Program-made: the position numbers and the translations under genes | The notes under the pieces: generated by a model | Seen by the model: only the letters and a program-made list of their open reading frames with translations | What the model was told of the DNA's origin: nothing | Database searches by the model: none | Shown: positions 43,100 to 50,990 of the stretch, piece after piece | Layout of the letters: every line of letters begins with the position of its first letter | Position numbering within the stretch: position 1 is the stretch's first letter | Source: an uncultured Bacteroidota bacterium | GTDB lineage: Bacteria > Bacteroidota > Bacteroidia > 2-12-FULL-35-15 | Direction: 5' to 3' | NCBI GenBank assembly: GCA_903926385.1 | Contig: CAIYIS010000002.1 | Span: 38,773 to 102,772 of the forward strand | Length of the DNA stretch: 64,000 nt

Positions 43100-43810
43100 T
43101 TAAAAGGCCAGAAACCCTACACCAATTCTTAAGTTTAAAAATTGCTGAGCGAGTACCACATTAGAAGCGGTTGTTTCCAATGATTTTTCATACCCTGTAT
43201 TATTGGCAAACCCTTCTGTATTCCACGCAACGATAAGAGAGGCTCTTACACCATAATCCACAATCAATTTATCAAAAAATATTCGTTGTTTGCCAAACGA
43301 AATTGCCGGCCCGCCACCTGCTATTACCATCTTATTTGCAGAATAGGTTATCTTTGGTGCAGAAGATCCTGAATTTTGTGAAGAATACTCACCAACCTGC
43401 AAAATCCCTCTTGAGTATTCCAATTCCCATTTTACGTAACCTCCAAGGGGAGCAAATTTGTTTCTACTAAAAAACAATTTCAAACCCAAAGCATAGCTAA
43501 AGGAATTAAATTTCAAAAACTCGTTATCGCTAAGTAAAGTTGTTTGTACGTTATACGAATAAGTACTATTCTTTACCTTTATCGGAGCATACAAAAAAGT
43601 AAAACAAAGGGCAGAGCGTTTGCCGGTAACACAATTGAGTTCGGCATTATGAGATATATTTACAGACGACCTGCTCGAGTTAGGAGTGAGTGATGGAAAA
43701 ATAAAGTTTTGATAGACTAACGAAACACGTTTACCCATATACCCCGGAGGTTGAGCCGAGACAAAAAGTGTTGAAAAAACAAAAAACGACAGAAGAATTC
43801 TTTTATGCAT
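43100..43810 (-). CDS. hypothetical outer membrane beta-barrel-like protein
   Basis: A 236-residue protein, start at the ATG of 43810 (a TTG one codon upstream is less likely). It has a signal peptide (RILLSFFVFSTLFVSAQ) and then alternating amphipathic strands rich in Tyr, Ser and Asn, ending in QQFLNLRIGVGFLAF, a C-terminal strand of the outer-membrane type. This suggests an 8-10 strand barrel. No specific family is recognised. It sits 4 bp after the thioredoxin-like gene. Confidence 0.65.
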   Translation of the reverse strand: MHKRILLSFFVFSTLFVSAQPPGYMGKRVSLVYQNFIFPSLTPNSSRSSVNISHNAELNCVTGKRSALCFTFLYAPIKVKNSTYSYNVQTTLLSDNEFLKFNSFSYALGLKLFFSRNKFAPLGGYVKWELEYSRGILQVGEYSSQNSGSSAPKITYSANKMVIAGGGPAISFGKQRIFFDKLIVDYGVRASLIVAWNTEGFANNTGYEKSLETTASNVVLAQQFLNLRIGVGFLAF

Positions 43811-43814
43811 CAAA

Positions 43815-44381
43815 TTAATTTTCTTCTATTGCATCTGTAATTTTCTCCATCTTTTTCTCATCAAAACTGCCATAGGTAGCGTATTTTATTTTACCTGTTT
43901 TATCAAGCACAAAAAAATAAGGTATGTCCTTTTTCTGAAAATCGAGTTCTTCTTTATAGGTTTTATCGCCTTCGTAAAACAAGAGATACTGATAAAGTTC
44001 TTTGTCCGTTAACGAACGAATTTTTTCTTTCGATTGTTTACTGGTAAGCTGATTGAGGCCAGTAAACATTGGCACAAAAAACAAATTGATATCGTAGTCG
44101 TATTGCACATCAAAAACATCGGCATCCTTAGCCGCTTTTTTTACGATAAATTTATTGTACATCGGATTAATCCATGTTTTTAAATTGGTTTCGGCATCTT
44201 TGCTGAAAGCCATTCCCAGCAAAGTGTATTTCCCTTTGGTATCGTCCGGAAGGTTTACTTTTTTACCATTGTAATCTTCGCATTGCATGGCAGGAAACAT
44301 CTTCCCTTCTACTCCACTCGGTGGAGTAAACGAAACAGAAATTAAAACAACTGCTATAATTGGAATTAAGAATTTATTCAT
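43815..44381 (-). CDS. exported thioredoxin-fold-like protein without CxxC
   Basis: A 188-residue protein with signal peptide (LIPIIAVVLISVSF). The mature part reads YTLLGMAFSKDAETNLKTW in the place of a thioredoxin active site and IPYFFVLDKTGKIKYATYG in the place of the cis-Pro region, so the fold looks thioredoxin-like, but the CxxC motif is missing. A redox role is therefore unlikely. The signal peptide boundary carries an extra TPPSGVEG encoded by a small palindrome (44310-44328). It is the first gene of a three-gene set. Confidence 0.65.
   Translation of the reverse strand: MNKFLIPIIAVVLISVSFTPPSGVEGKMFPAMQCEDYNGKKVNLPDDTKGKYTLLGMAFSKDAETNLKTWINPMYNKFIVKKAAKDADVFDVQYDYDINLFFVPMFTGLNQLTSKQSKEKIRSLTDKELYQYLLFYEGDKTYKEELDFQKKDIPYFFVLDKTGKIKYATYGSFDEKKMEKITDAIEEN
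44310..44328. repeat. small perfect palindrome at a signal-peptide boundary
   Basis: TACTCCAC, loop TCG, GTGGAGTA. It lies in frame in the thioredoxin-like gene just after the signal peptide and encodes PPSGV. The position parallels the palindrome that breaks the gene at 9907. Confidence 0.6.
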
Positions 44382-44404
44382 CGGTTCTTTATTTACGAAA
44401 TACC

Positions 44405-44427
44405 CCCTTCGACAAGCTCAGGGTGAC
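44405..44427. repeat. dispersed cccttcgacaagctcaggg repeat, copy 1
   Basis: A 23-bp sequence that matches 50890-50912 at 22 of 23 positions and the inverse of 63175-63197 at 22 of 23. Copies 1 and 2 also share ttacgaaatac just before the repeat. Confidence 0.8.
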
Positions 44428-44464
44428 AAACGTGTTTATGATATAAGATAAACAGATTCATCAA

Positions 44465-44734
44465 TTACTTTAACACATCAGGCAATTTATCCTTGGTAAG
44501 TTCCATTCCGGCAATCTTCATCAGGAACACCGCTTTTCCATTATCAAAATCCGTGCGCATTTCTTTTTTCAATACATCCATCAGCAAATCGTATTCTCCG
44601 AAAAGCTGAGTGCTGAGCCCGTTCACCTCCACACGAATTCCCTCATGTTGTTTTACTCGTTGAATAAAACCAATTACTTTCTTTGCGTAATCGTCCGTCA
44701 GGGCATACATACTAATTTCTACTGTTGCAATCAT
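44465..44734 (-). CDS. MTH1187/YqgV-type thiamine-binding domain protein
   Basis: An 89-residue protein of the UPF0045 (thiamine-binding) family: VEISMYALTDDYAKKVIGFI at the start, then VNGLSTQLFGEYDLLMDVL. The fold is a ferredoxin-like beta-alpha-beta tetramer that binds thiamine or its pyrimidine part in studied members. Its physiological role is unclear. No thiamine riboswitch is visible upstream. It is on the same strand as the cyclophilin gene, 45 bp downstream of it. Confidence 0.82.
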   Translation of the reverse strand: MIATVEISMYALTDDYAKKVIGFIQRVKQHEGIRVEVNGLSTQLFGEYDLLMDVLKKEMRTDFDNGKAVFLMKIAGMELTKDKLPDVLK

Positions 44735-44779
44735 GGTTAAGTATTAGTTAAACGTTATTAGTTATATTTTGGTGATGGA

Positions 44780-45385
44780 TTACTTATTTAATTCTTCAAA
44801 CACTTTATTGGCCTTAAATTTTTTGGCCACTTTGCCCACACGAATTATTTTTATGTGAACAATCACATCATCCTGAGCAGTGGCATTTACTATATCCTGC
44901 CCGGTTATCACATGTCCGAAAATGGTATGATGCATATCCAGCCAAGATGTAGCCACATGTGTAATAAAAAACTGACTGCCGTTTGTTTTCGGGCCAGAGT
45001 TGGCCATAGCCAGAATACCTGCACCTGTAAATTTCAATTCGGGCAAACACTCATCTTTAAAAGCATATCCCGGGCCTCCTGTGCCATTGCCTGCTGGGTC
45101 GCCACCCTGAATCATAAAATTAGGAATAACCCGATGAAACTTCAGTCCATCATAAAAAGGCACTCCATCGGCCTTTGCTTTGTTTTTAATTTTGCCTTCG
45201 GCTAACCCTACAAAATTAGCTACTGTTAAAGGAGTTTTCTCCATTTCGAGCTGCAACAGTATTTTTCCTTTACTGGTTTCTATCTCGGCATACAGCCCTT
45301 TTTCCAGTTTCGGTTTTTTGTCTTTTGCCAGCAAAGTGGCACTTGCAATAAATAATAAAGTAAGCGATAAAACTATTTTTTTCAT
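44780..45385 (-). CDS. exported cyclophilin-type peptidyl-prolyl isomerase
   Basis: A 201-residue protein with signal peptide ([18 protein letters not shown]) and a complete cyclophilin domain. Signatures are [20 protein letters not shown] (catalytic Arg in FHRV), [19 protein letters not shown] and [12 protein letters not shown]. It should assist folding of exported proteins in the periplasm. It carries its own -7 box and is the first of two genes on this strand. Confidence 0.92.
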   Translation of the reverse strand: MKKIVLSLTLLFIASATLLAKDKKPKLEKGLYAEIETSKGKILLQLEMEKTPLTVANFVGLAEGKIKNKAKADGVPFYDGLKFHRVIPNFMIQGGDPAGNGTGGPGYAFKDECLPELKFTGAGILAMANSGPKTNGSQFFITHVATSWLDMHHTIFGHVITGQDIVNATAQDDVIVHIKIIRVGKVAKKFKANKVFEELNK

Positions 45386-45410
45386 AAGTTGATTAATTTT
45401 AAAAGTGATG

Positions 45411-45418
45411 CAAATGTA
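45411..45418 (-). promoter_or_regulatory. predicted -7 box of the cyclophilin gene
   Basis: The minus strand reads TACATTTG 26 bp upstream of the ATG, a full match to TAnnTTTG. The -33 element is not clear. Confidence 0.45.
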
Positions 45419-45473
45419 TAGTTTATTTAAAGAAAAACGAATTTGTAAAATCCGAATCCGCTTTATAAAACAA

Positions 45474-45503
45474 AACCTCCGGAATTAAATTATTCCGAAG
45501 GTT
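45474..45503 (-). terminator. rho-independent terminator after the DUF3078 gene
   Basis: AACCTTCGGAAT pairs with ATTCCGGAGGTT (one mismatch) around a 6-nt loop on the minus strand, followed by TTGTTTTAT. It ends transcription from the 46.5-kb gene. Confidence 0.75.
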
Positions 45504-45542
45504 CTGTTTCTGCCTTTACAGGCTATACAAAAGAGGTTATGC

Positions 45543-46475
45543 TTAGAATTTGTACGACAACCCTATTGACAATACTTCTTTAAACTGCAAACGTGGCCCT
45601 GTACCAAGCACAGTAACTCCGTTTACTTCGCGTTTTACAGGCACAGGTATATTGTGGTCATAAATCATATTGGTAGAAATGCTTGCCGACAAAAACTTGT
45701 TCACCTTCATTCCTATTATGTTTTCCCAGTTCACCACTACGTTTTGAGGGTCTTTCAGGTAATTGCTGAACAACTCCAGTTTGGTAGCAAAGTTTACATT
45801 CTTAAAAATATCTTTTTTGAAAGCAAATTTAAGATAAGCCCCAAACTGATTTAACACCATTTCACCGGGAGTTATTTTTCCGGTTGCTGTATCCAGTTTG
45901 GCCGGAGTAACACCATAAGCACCTGCATCAGCCAGTTTCTGGTCGCTTACAAAAGTAGTTTTGCTGGTAAGCGGAGAGATAAACAACGAAAGCGAATTAT
46001 CCTTTGTTTTGTAATCCATACCTATCGAACCCAGCAAATATCCCGGTGCCATAAAATGCGAAATCACCACCGAGTCGTTTGGATAATTATACCCATCTGC
46101 AAACTGCGATTTAAAATTCACCATCACCGAGTAATACCAATGGTCGTTAAAAGCCTTACGCCCATATTTCGAAGAAAAATCTATTTTATCCTCGTTTTTA
46201 CGCAACGGAGCCACCCCGCTCTGAAGCATACCGTATGCTAAATCCAGCGTATTGTCCCACGAGTTATTTCCTTTTTTGTAATTGGCAAACACATTCAGTA
46301 TCGCTCCCACCGAAATAGAATTTTCACCTCCGGCAGCCCAGTTTGTAAAACTTGCCTGACCAAAATTTAATCCCATCAATCCTCCCTTTGTCCAGTTTTT
46401 GGTGGTGTCTTTTGTTTGTGCTGTAGCAGCCATCACCGATGCCATCGCCACACATATTAATAGTACTCTTTTCAT
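45543..46475 (-). CDS. DUF3078 domain-containing outer membrane protein
   Basis: A 310-residue exported protein (signal peptide RVLLICVAMASVMAATAQ). The phrases NWTKGGLMGLNFGQASFTNW and GGENSISVGAILNVFANYKK are typical for DUF3078 proteins of Bacteroidota, predicted outer-membrane beta-barrels with a C-terminal strand (FKEVLSIGLSYKF). Function unknown. It lies 13 bp after mscL, so mscL and this gene are probably co-transcribed. Confidence 0.88.
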   Translation of the reverse strand: MKRVLLICVAMASVMAATAQTKDTTKNWTKGGLMGLNFGQASFTNWAAGGENSISVGAILNVFANYKKGNNSWDNTLDLAYGMLQSGVAPLRKNEDKIDFSSKYGRKAFNDHWYYSVMVNFKSQFADGYNYPNDSVVISHFMAPGYLLGSIGMDYKTKDNSLSLFISPLTSKTTFVSDQKLADAGAYGVTPAKLDTATGKITPGEMVLNQFGAYLKFAFKKDIFKNVNFATKLELFSNYLKDPQNVVVNWENIIGMKVNKFLSASISTNMIYDHNIPVPVKREVNGVTVLGTGPRLQFKEVLSIGLSYKF

Positions 46476-46488
46476 TTTCTTTTGTTGC

Positions 46489-46875
46489 TTATTTGTTTTT
46501 TAATAAATCTCTAATTTCAGTTAGCAATTGTTCCTGTGTAGGGCCAGCCGGAGCAGGTGCTGGAGCCGCAGCTTCTTCCTTACGTTTAGCTGCATTAATG
46601 GCTTTAATAATTACAAACAATACCAGAGCCACTATCACAAAATTAATAACCTCCGACAAAAACACACCATACTTAACTGTGCCCAATGCCACCAGCTCGT
46701 GCAGGTTAGTTAAATGTGCTGCATCCATAGCCGGTTTCAGCAATAGTGGTGTAATCACATCCCCGATAAGCGATGTAACTATTTTCCCGAAAGCCCCACC
46801 TATCACCACTCCTATGGCTAGGTCTATTACATTGCCCTTCATGGCAAATGTTTTAAATTCTGATATAAATCCCAT
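46489..46875 (-). CDS. mscL: large-conductance mechanosensitive channel
   Basis: A 128-residue MscL. It starts [20 protein letters not shown], the N-terminal helix and TM1, with [20 protein letters not shown], the most conserved stretch of the channel. TM2 is [15 protein letters not shown], and a short Ala/Pro-rich linker leads to the C-terminal helix ([16 protein letters not shown]). It releases osmolytes during hypoosmotic shock. A good promoter lies upstream. Confidence 0.96.
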   Translation of the reverse strand: MGFISEFKTFAMKGNVIDLAIGVVIGGAFGKIVTSLIGDVITPLLLKPAMDAAHLTNLHELVALGTVKYGVFLSEVINFVIVALVLFVIIKAINAAKRKEEAAAPAPAPAGPTQEQLLTEIRDLLKNK

Positions 46876-46918
46876 GTTTACTTTTGTTGTTTATTAATTC
46901 ATTTTTTTTAAAAGGCGA

Positions 46919-46948
46919 CAAAGATAAAAAAATACCCTGCCCCCCAAA
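46919..46948 (-). promoter_or_regulatory. predicted promoter of mscL
   Basis: On the minus strand TTTG (46948-46945), an 18-bp spacer, TATCTTTG (46926-46919). The leader would be about 40 nt. Confidence 0.55.
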
Positions 46949-46953
46949 CAAAA

Positions 46954-46983
46954 AAAACTCCGGTAAACAGTTACCGGAGTTTT
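46954..46983 (-). terminator. rho-independent terminator after icd
   Basis: AAAACTCCGGTAA and TTACCGGAGTTTT form a perfect 13-bp stem with a 4-nt loop; it follows the icd stop on the minus strand. Confidence 0.88.
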
Positions 46984-47004
46984 CATTTCTACTATTCGTT
47001 TTTA

Positions 47005-48237
47005 TCACTTACCCAACTTAGCTTTTAAGTTTGTATCCAAAGCATTTAAAAACTCTTCGGTGTATAAGTAATGTTCCCCATGAACCAATTTACTTCCGTG
47101 AATACACAAAGCCAAATCTTTTGTCATCTTACCGCTTTCAACAGTTTCTACACACACTTGCTCCAATGCCTCACAAAAGTTAATCAACTCCTGATTATTA
47201 TCCAGTTTACCTCTAAAAGCCAAACCTCTTGTCCATGCAAAAATAGATGCTATCGGATTAGTCGAAGTTGGTTTTCCGGCCTGATGATCTCTGTAGTGAC
47301 GAGTCACCGTTCCGTGAGCTGCCTCTGCTTCCATTGTTTTTCCATCCGGAGTTACCAGCACCGAAGTCATCAATCCTAACGAACCAAATCCTTGCGCCAC
47401 CGTGTCCGACTGAACATCTCCATCATAGTTTTTACAAGCCCACACAAAATTACCATTCCATTTCAAAGCCGAAGCCACCATATCATCTATCAAACGATGT
47501 TCGTAAACAATACCTGCTGCCTCAAATTTAGATTTGTAATCAGCCTGGTAAATCGCTTCAAAAATATCTTTAAAACGACCATCGTATTTTTTCAAAATCG
47601 TATTTTTGGTCGATAAGTAAAGAGGCCATTTTTTCGACAAAGCCATATTAAAACACGAATGTGCAAACCCTTTTATCGACTCATCCGTATTATACATAGC
47701 CATCGCCACACCATCCCCTTTAAAATTATACACCTCAAACGACTGAGCTGCTCCCCCATCATCCGGCACAAAACTAATAGTCAGTTTCCCTTTTCCTTTG
47801 GTTACAAAATCAGTTGCTCTGTACTGATCTCCGAAAGCATGACGCCCAATACATATCGGAGCGGTCCAGTTAGGCACCAGTCTTGGCACATTTTCACAAA
47901 CTATCGGCTCGCGAAACACCGTTCCGTCCAATATATTTCTAATCGTTCCATTAGGCGATTTCCACATCTGTTTCAATTTAAACTCCTCCACTCTTGCCTC
48001 ATCAGGCGTTATGGTAGCACATTTAATTCCCACATTATATTTCTTAATCGCCTCAGCCGAGTCTATCGTCACCTGGTCGTTCGTTTGGTCTCTGTATTCC
48101 AGCCCAAGGTCAAAATACTTAATATCCACTTCCAAATACGGAAGTATCAATTTGTCTTTAATAAATTTCCAGATTATGCGCGTCATTTCGTCACCATCAA
48201 GCTCCACTACCGGATTTGCTACTTTAATTTTGTTCAT
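47005..48237 (-). CDS. icd: NADP-dependent isocitrate dehydrogenase (eukaryote-like homodimeric type)
   Basis: A 410-residue enzyme oxidising isocitrate to 2-oxoglutarate and CO2 in the TCA cycle. Signatures are [19 protein letters not shown], the substrate-binding [40 protein letters not shown] and the NADP-binding [20 protein letters not shown]. This is the type II form shared with eukaryotes and common in Bacteroidota, not the E. coli type. It is monocistronic with its own -7 box and terminator. Confidence 0.96.
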   Translation of the reverse strand: MNKIKVANPVVELDGDEMTRIIWKFIKDKLILPYLEVDIKYFDLGLEYRDQTNDQVTIDSAEAIKKYNVGIKCATITPDEARVEEFKLKQMWKSPNGTIRNILDGTVFREPIVCENVPRLVPNWTAPICIGRHAFGDQYRATDFVTKGKGKLTISFVPDDGGAAQSFEVYNFKGDGVAMAMYNTDESIKGFAHSCFNMALSKKWPLYLSTKNTILKKYDGRFKDIFEAIYQADYKSKFEAAGIVYEHRLIDDMVASALKWNGNFVWACKNYDGDVQSDTVAQGFGSLGLMTSVLVTPDGKTMEAEAAHGTVTRHYRDHQAGKPTSTNPIASIFAWTRGLAFRGKLDNNQELINFCEALEQVCVETVESGKMTKDLALCIHGSKLVHGEHYLYTEEFLNALDTNLKAKLGK

Positions 48238-48279
48238 TGTATTTATCGTTTTATTGTTTATTTATTTTTTTTCGGAGTG

Positions 48280-48287
48280 CAAATATA
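48280..48287 (-). promoter_or_regulatory. predicted -7 box of icd
   Basis: The minus strand reads TATATTTG about 43 bp upstream of the icd ATG. The surrounding ggagtgcaaata matches the context before efp (22948-22957). Confidence 0.5.
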
Positions 48288-48329
48288 GCATATTGCCCCA
48301 ATAAAAAAAGTGCTAAAAAGCATACATCC

Positions 48330-48442
48330 TCAAGTAATCAGTTTTAAAGCTCAATTTAGCAATGGGGGAGGAATTTCAGATTTCAAATTGGGCAGTAGGC
48401 AATTTTTCAATTGGGCAATACACAATCACCATCCGCCAATCA
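48330..48442. repeat. mosaic of dispersed short word repeats
   Basis: A block of words in a row: agttttaaagctcaattta, caatgggggaggaatttcag (48360-48379, part of a 26-bp match to 62880-62905), atttcaaattgggcagtaggcaatt and caattgggcaatacacaat. The same words recur near 31.2, 50.95 and 62.85-63.05 kb. It lies between icd and the terminator of the next gene. Confidence 0.7.
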
Positions 48443-48449
48443 TCAATAA

Positions 48450-48483
48450 AAAAAGCCCCGAACAGTTTTGCTCGGGGCTTTTT
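48450..48483 (-). terminator. rho-independent terminator after the FN3-like protein gene
   Basis: AAAAAGCCCCGA and TCGGGGCTTTTT form a perfect 12-bp stem with a 10-nt loop, 20 bp after the stop codon at 48503. Confidence 0.88.
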
Positions 48484-48502
48484 GATTTTCTTTTTTTCGA
48501 GA

Positions 48503-49144
48503 TTACGAAATTGGAAGACCTCCAAAAGGGTCGCTCCAAACTCCATCGCCCGATGCATTATGGGCGTATACTCTCCACCAAACCGGTACTCCCAGTGTTT
48601 TTGGTATTACTTCTCCTCCTTTCGAATTATCAAACGAAGTAGGATTGGCCGGATAATACTTCGATTCGTTCATAATATCGGTACTTGTGGTTTCCATTAC
48701 AAAATAAATTTTTGCGTTTGGCTCCGATTTCCAGTGCATATTAGCTTTTCCGCTATGTTCGCTTTGCACTGCCGAACCATTCATTACTTTGCCCGGAATA
48801 GGCAATGCTTGTTTTTCTTTGCTCAATGTACATCCCAAACCCGATAATTTAGCTTCATTGTTTGGATATTTTTCATTGGCTTTATCCACACCGCTATTAA
48901 TTGCCTCAATTAAACTAGCTTCTGCATCGCTTTTTGCTATCACAGCTGTTGCCAGTTGAGTTGTTAGATTGGTAACCATAACATCAGCATTTACTGCTGC
49001 TGTTCGTTTTCCAATAATAGTAGCACCTTTGGCCGCAATATCGGTATCCGAATCGGCCGAAAAGTTAGTTCCCATCGTTAGCGCTTCGGATACTATATCC
49101 GCAAAAGCGGTACTTGTGTTTATATGAACTGCTTTTTTCTTCAT
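48503..49144 (-). CDS. hypothetical protein with FN3-like C-terminal part
   Basis: A 213-residue protein without signal peptide. The N-terminal half is helical and Ala/Thr-rich (TSTAFADIVSEALTMGTNFS and on), and the C-terminal half has a fibronectin III-like strand pattern (ANMHWKSEPNAKIYFVMETT ... VWWRVYAHNASGDGVWSDPF). Similar two-part proteins occur in Bacteroidota near repeats, but I do not know a function. It has a strong terminator and a 21-bp array begins about 80 bp upstream of its start. Confidence 0.65.
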   Translation of the reverse strand: MKKKAVHINTSTAFADIVSEALTMGTNFSADSDTDIAAKGATIIGKRTAAVNADVMVTNLTTQLATAVIAKSDAEASLIEAINSGVDKANEKYPNNEAKLSGLGCTLSKEKQALPIPGKVMNGSAVQSEHSGKANMHWKSEPNAKIYFVMETTSTDIMNESKYYPANPTSFDNSKGGEVIPKTLGVPVWWRVYAHNASGDGVWSDPFGGLPIS

Positions 49145-49222
49145 TTTTGTTTTATTTTAGTTAATATTTAATGTAACTGCCTGTAATTTAACAGCAATTC
49201 TATTTGCATTCGGCTCAGCGGT

Positions 49223-49579
49223 AAATGGTTTTTCTAAAAAACCATTTGGTTTCTATTAAAAACCATTTAGGTTTTACTGAATCCTATTTGGTCCGCACCA
49301 GTTTCTATTTAGAAACGCATCAAAACCATTTAGGTTTTACTAAAAACCATTTAGTCCGCAACCGAAACTATTTAGGAACGCATCGCTACTATTTAGGTTT
49401 TACAAAAAACCATTTGGATTCTATCGGAAACCATTTAGGTTTTACTAAATCCTATTTGGTCCGCACCTGTTTCTATTTAGAAACGCATCGCTACTATTTA
49501 GGTTTTACTAAAAACCATTTGGTCCGCAACTGAAACCATTTAGGTTTTGCAATAAACCATTTGCATTTTTTGCTGTTTA
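49223..49579. repeat. fifth 21-bp tandem array (16 units, 168-bp higher order)
   Basis: The anchor attt in ccatttagg or ctatttgg lies at 49244, 49265, 49286, 49307, 49328, 49349, 49370, 49391, 49412, 49433, 49454, 49475, 49496, 49517, 49538 and 49559: fifteen steps of exactly 21 bp. A block beginning ggttttact(g/a)aatcctattt recurs at 49270 and 49438, 168 bp (eight units) apart. Units contain the stem AAACC-ATTTA-GGTTT. The array opens with an 11-bp perfect hairpin (49223-49247), in effect an inverted first copy. Confidence 0.9.
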
Positions 49580-49591
49580 ACTACTCTTTTT

Positions 49592-49619
49592 GTTAAAAAC
49601 CATTGCCCGAGTTTTTAAC
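49592..49619. repeat. hairpin at the end of the 49-kb array
   Basis: GTTAAAAAC, 10-nt loop, GTTTTTAAC: a perfect 9-bp inverted repeat just outside the last array unit. It might mark the array end, as the inverted repeat does at 9.3-9.6 kb. Confidence 0.6.
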
Positions 49620-49626
49620 TATTCAT

Positions 49627-49925
49627 TTATTGGTTGGTTGGTTTACGTTTTTTTGGCAACAAGCAAAGCATATCCGCCCCTTTATGAGGCAGGATAATTT
49701 CGGCTTTAAAAAACTCGAAATTGGGAGATACGGGATGAGTACCCCCTAACGCGCGGGTGTATAGTAGTAACTCAGAAGGGGTGTGCCTGCTCTGAGCAGC
49801 AGGTTGCGCTCGCGCAATGCGCACAGGCCAATGCCTCTGTTTACTAAAGGCCAACTTACCTGTACTGTTACTCCTTTGCACATACATGCTATGCAAAATA
49901 GGAAGAGGTTAAGGAAGATGTTCAT
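49627..49925 (-). pseudogene. possible decayed short exported-protein gene
   Basis: An ATG at 49925 opens a signal-like sequence (NIFLNLFLFCIACMCKGVT) whose frame stops at 49746. Another frame continues with protein-like ALGGTHPVSPNFEFFKAEII and LPHKGADMLCLLPKK to 49627. A single frameshift near 49750 would join them. Upstream is a duplicate of the promoter region of the lipoprotein gene at 50700. No family recognised; it could also be noncoding. Confidence 0.3.
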
Positions 49926-49939
49926 GTTGTTTGGTGGCC

Positions 49940-49978
49940 TCACCTCCCTCCTCCTCTCCGAAAGAGAGAGGGAGGTGA
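49940..49978. repeat. REP-like palindrome, second copy
   Basis: Arms TCACCTCCCTC and GAGGGAGGTGA pair perfectly over 11 bp, with a partly paired centre (ctcctctccgaaagagaga). It shares the CCTCACC...GGTGA outer arms with the palindrome at 9945-9975. Confidence 0.75.
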
Positions 49979-50004
49979 AGTACTTTTTTATTGAATTATT
50001 ATTT
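49973..50004. repeat. 32-bp repeat, copy 2
   Basis: Identical to 31841-31872. Read on the minus strand it ends in codons for IIIQ and stop, the last residues of a T9SS tail, but no coding sequence precedes it: the codon before is TAA. It is probably left over from a recombination. Confidence 0.8.
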
Positions 50005-50045
50005 AGTTATAACTAATGCGTGTACAAAATTAAAAAAATTTATAA
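50005..50045 (-). promoter_or_regulatory. duplicated promoter region (compare 50738-50778)
   Basis: Shares agttataa and gtacaaaattagaaaaat-like sequence with the region before the lipoprotein gene. The minus strand contains TAATTTTG, a -7 match. No intact gene follows it. Confidence 0.4.
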
Positions 50046-50061
50046 ATACAAAACAAAAAAA

Positions 50062-50700
50062 TTACCAATTAATAGTATAATGATAGGTGCCGAATTTATC
50101 ATAAGTAACCGTATCTCTTATATTCGTATAAACTCCTGATTTGAATTTATTAATATTAAAATAATAGGTGTCTGCAGCTAAATCCACTCTGGCTGAAGAC
50201 AAGCCATAATCATTATTTGTAAAGTAAATATGCATGTTATGATTTTGCCCTGACAAGTCAATACTCAAAGTATCTACATAACCATAACCAGGTAGAGGAG
50301 TAATGTGAAAATATAATCTTGACCGCTCTGTGATTTCCAATATGATATCGTTAACAGCGCCCTCCACAACTTCTTTATTATCCAACATAAGCTTTCCTGA
50401 TAAATCATTTTTAGAAGTAACAAAATATTGGTATTTGTTATTTTTTCTATACGTTTCAATATCTCCAAAATCTATCTTTCCATTTGCATCGGTAAGCCCT
50501 GTCTTAACTAAAGTTATTAATCCATCACTAGGCCCCATAAACTTGTGATTTATTTCATAGAAATATACTTTCCAATTTGGAACACCCATTTGTAAATCGG
50601 AATCATAAACGGTAACTTTTAAAGAAGTTGTTTCTTTCTTCTTGCAGGCCGTAACCCCAATCAGAACAAAAATAAAAAGGAAGTAAAGGATGCGCTTCAT
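50062..50700 (-). CDS. hypothetical lipoprotein
   Basis: A 212-residue protein with a lipoprotein signal (ILYFLFIFVLIGVTACKKK, Cys at about residue 19). The mature part begins LKVTVYDSDLQMGVPNWKVY, a carboxypeptidase-regulatory or CNA_B-like beta domain (LVKTGLTDANGKIDFGDIET), and continues with further beta strands to a terminal YGTYHYTINW-like end (KFGTYHYTINW). No catalytic motif is visible. Probably anchored in the outer membrane; function unknown. A good promoter lies upstream. Confidence 0.72.
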   Translation of the reverse strand: MKRILYFLFIFVLIGVTACKKKETTSLKVTVYDSDLQMGVPNWKVYFYEINHKFMGPSDGLITLVKTGLTDANGKIDFGDIETYRKNNKYQYFVTSKNDLSGKLMLDNKEVVEGAVNDIILEITERSRLYFHITPLPGYGYVDTLSIDLSGQNHNMHIYFTNNDYGLSSARVDLAADTYYFNINKFKSGVYTNIRDTVTYDKFGTYHYTINW

Positions 50701-50759
50701 GGTTGTTGAATAGTATTATTTTTCCAATAATAGAATTTAGTTATAAGGTATTCGTGGTA

Positions 50760-50791
50760 CAAAATTAGAAAAATACCAATGCAAAAGCAAA
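50760..50791 (-). promoter_or_regulatory. predicted promoter of the lipoprotein gene
   Basis: On the minus strand TTTG (50791-50788), a 20-bp spacer and TAATTTTG (50767-50760). Both elements match the consensus. The leader would be about 55 nt. Confidence 0.55.
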
Positions 50792-50889
50792 GGAGAGGAA
50801 AATATAAATTATGGTGCTTTACGAAATACGAATATTACGAATTTACGAATGAATGCAGAATTATGAATGAAGGTGCTTTACGAAATACG

Positions 50890-50912
50890 CCCTTCGATAA
50901 GCTCAGGGTGAC
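50890..50912. repeat. dispersed cccttcgataagctcaggg repeat, copy 2
   Basis: Matches copy 1 (44405-44427) at 22 of 23 positions and shares its left flank ttacgaaatac. Confidence 0.8.
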
Positions 50913-50916
50913 GGTA

Positions 50917-50985
50917 AAATTGCCTACTGCCTAATTGTAGAATTGTAACATTGCCTATTGCCCAATTGCCTAATTGAATTTGAAA
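50917..50985. repeat. ATTGCCTA-type word repeats
   Basis: Five imperfect copies of attgcctactgcctaattg-like words, also seen in inverse at 31204-31229, 48390-48432 and 62983-63010. They fill the gap between copy 2 of the cccttcg repeat and punA. Confidence 0.65.
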
Positions 50986-50990
50986 TCCTC

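Noticed and set aside
44735..44779. Thiamine (TPP) riboswitch before the thiamine-binding protein gene
   Set aside because: The spacer is only 45 bp and lacks the CTGAGA and ACCTGA motifs.
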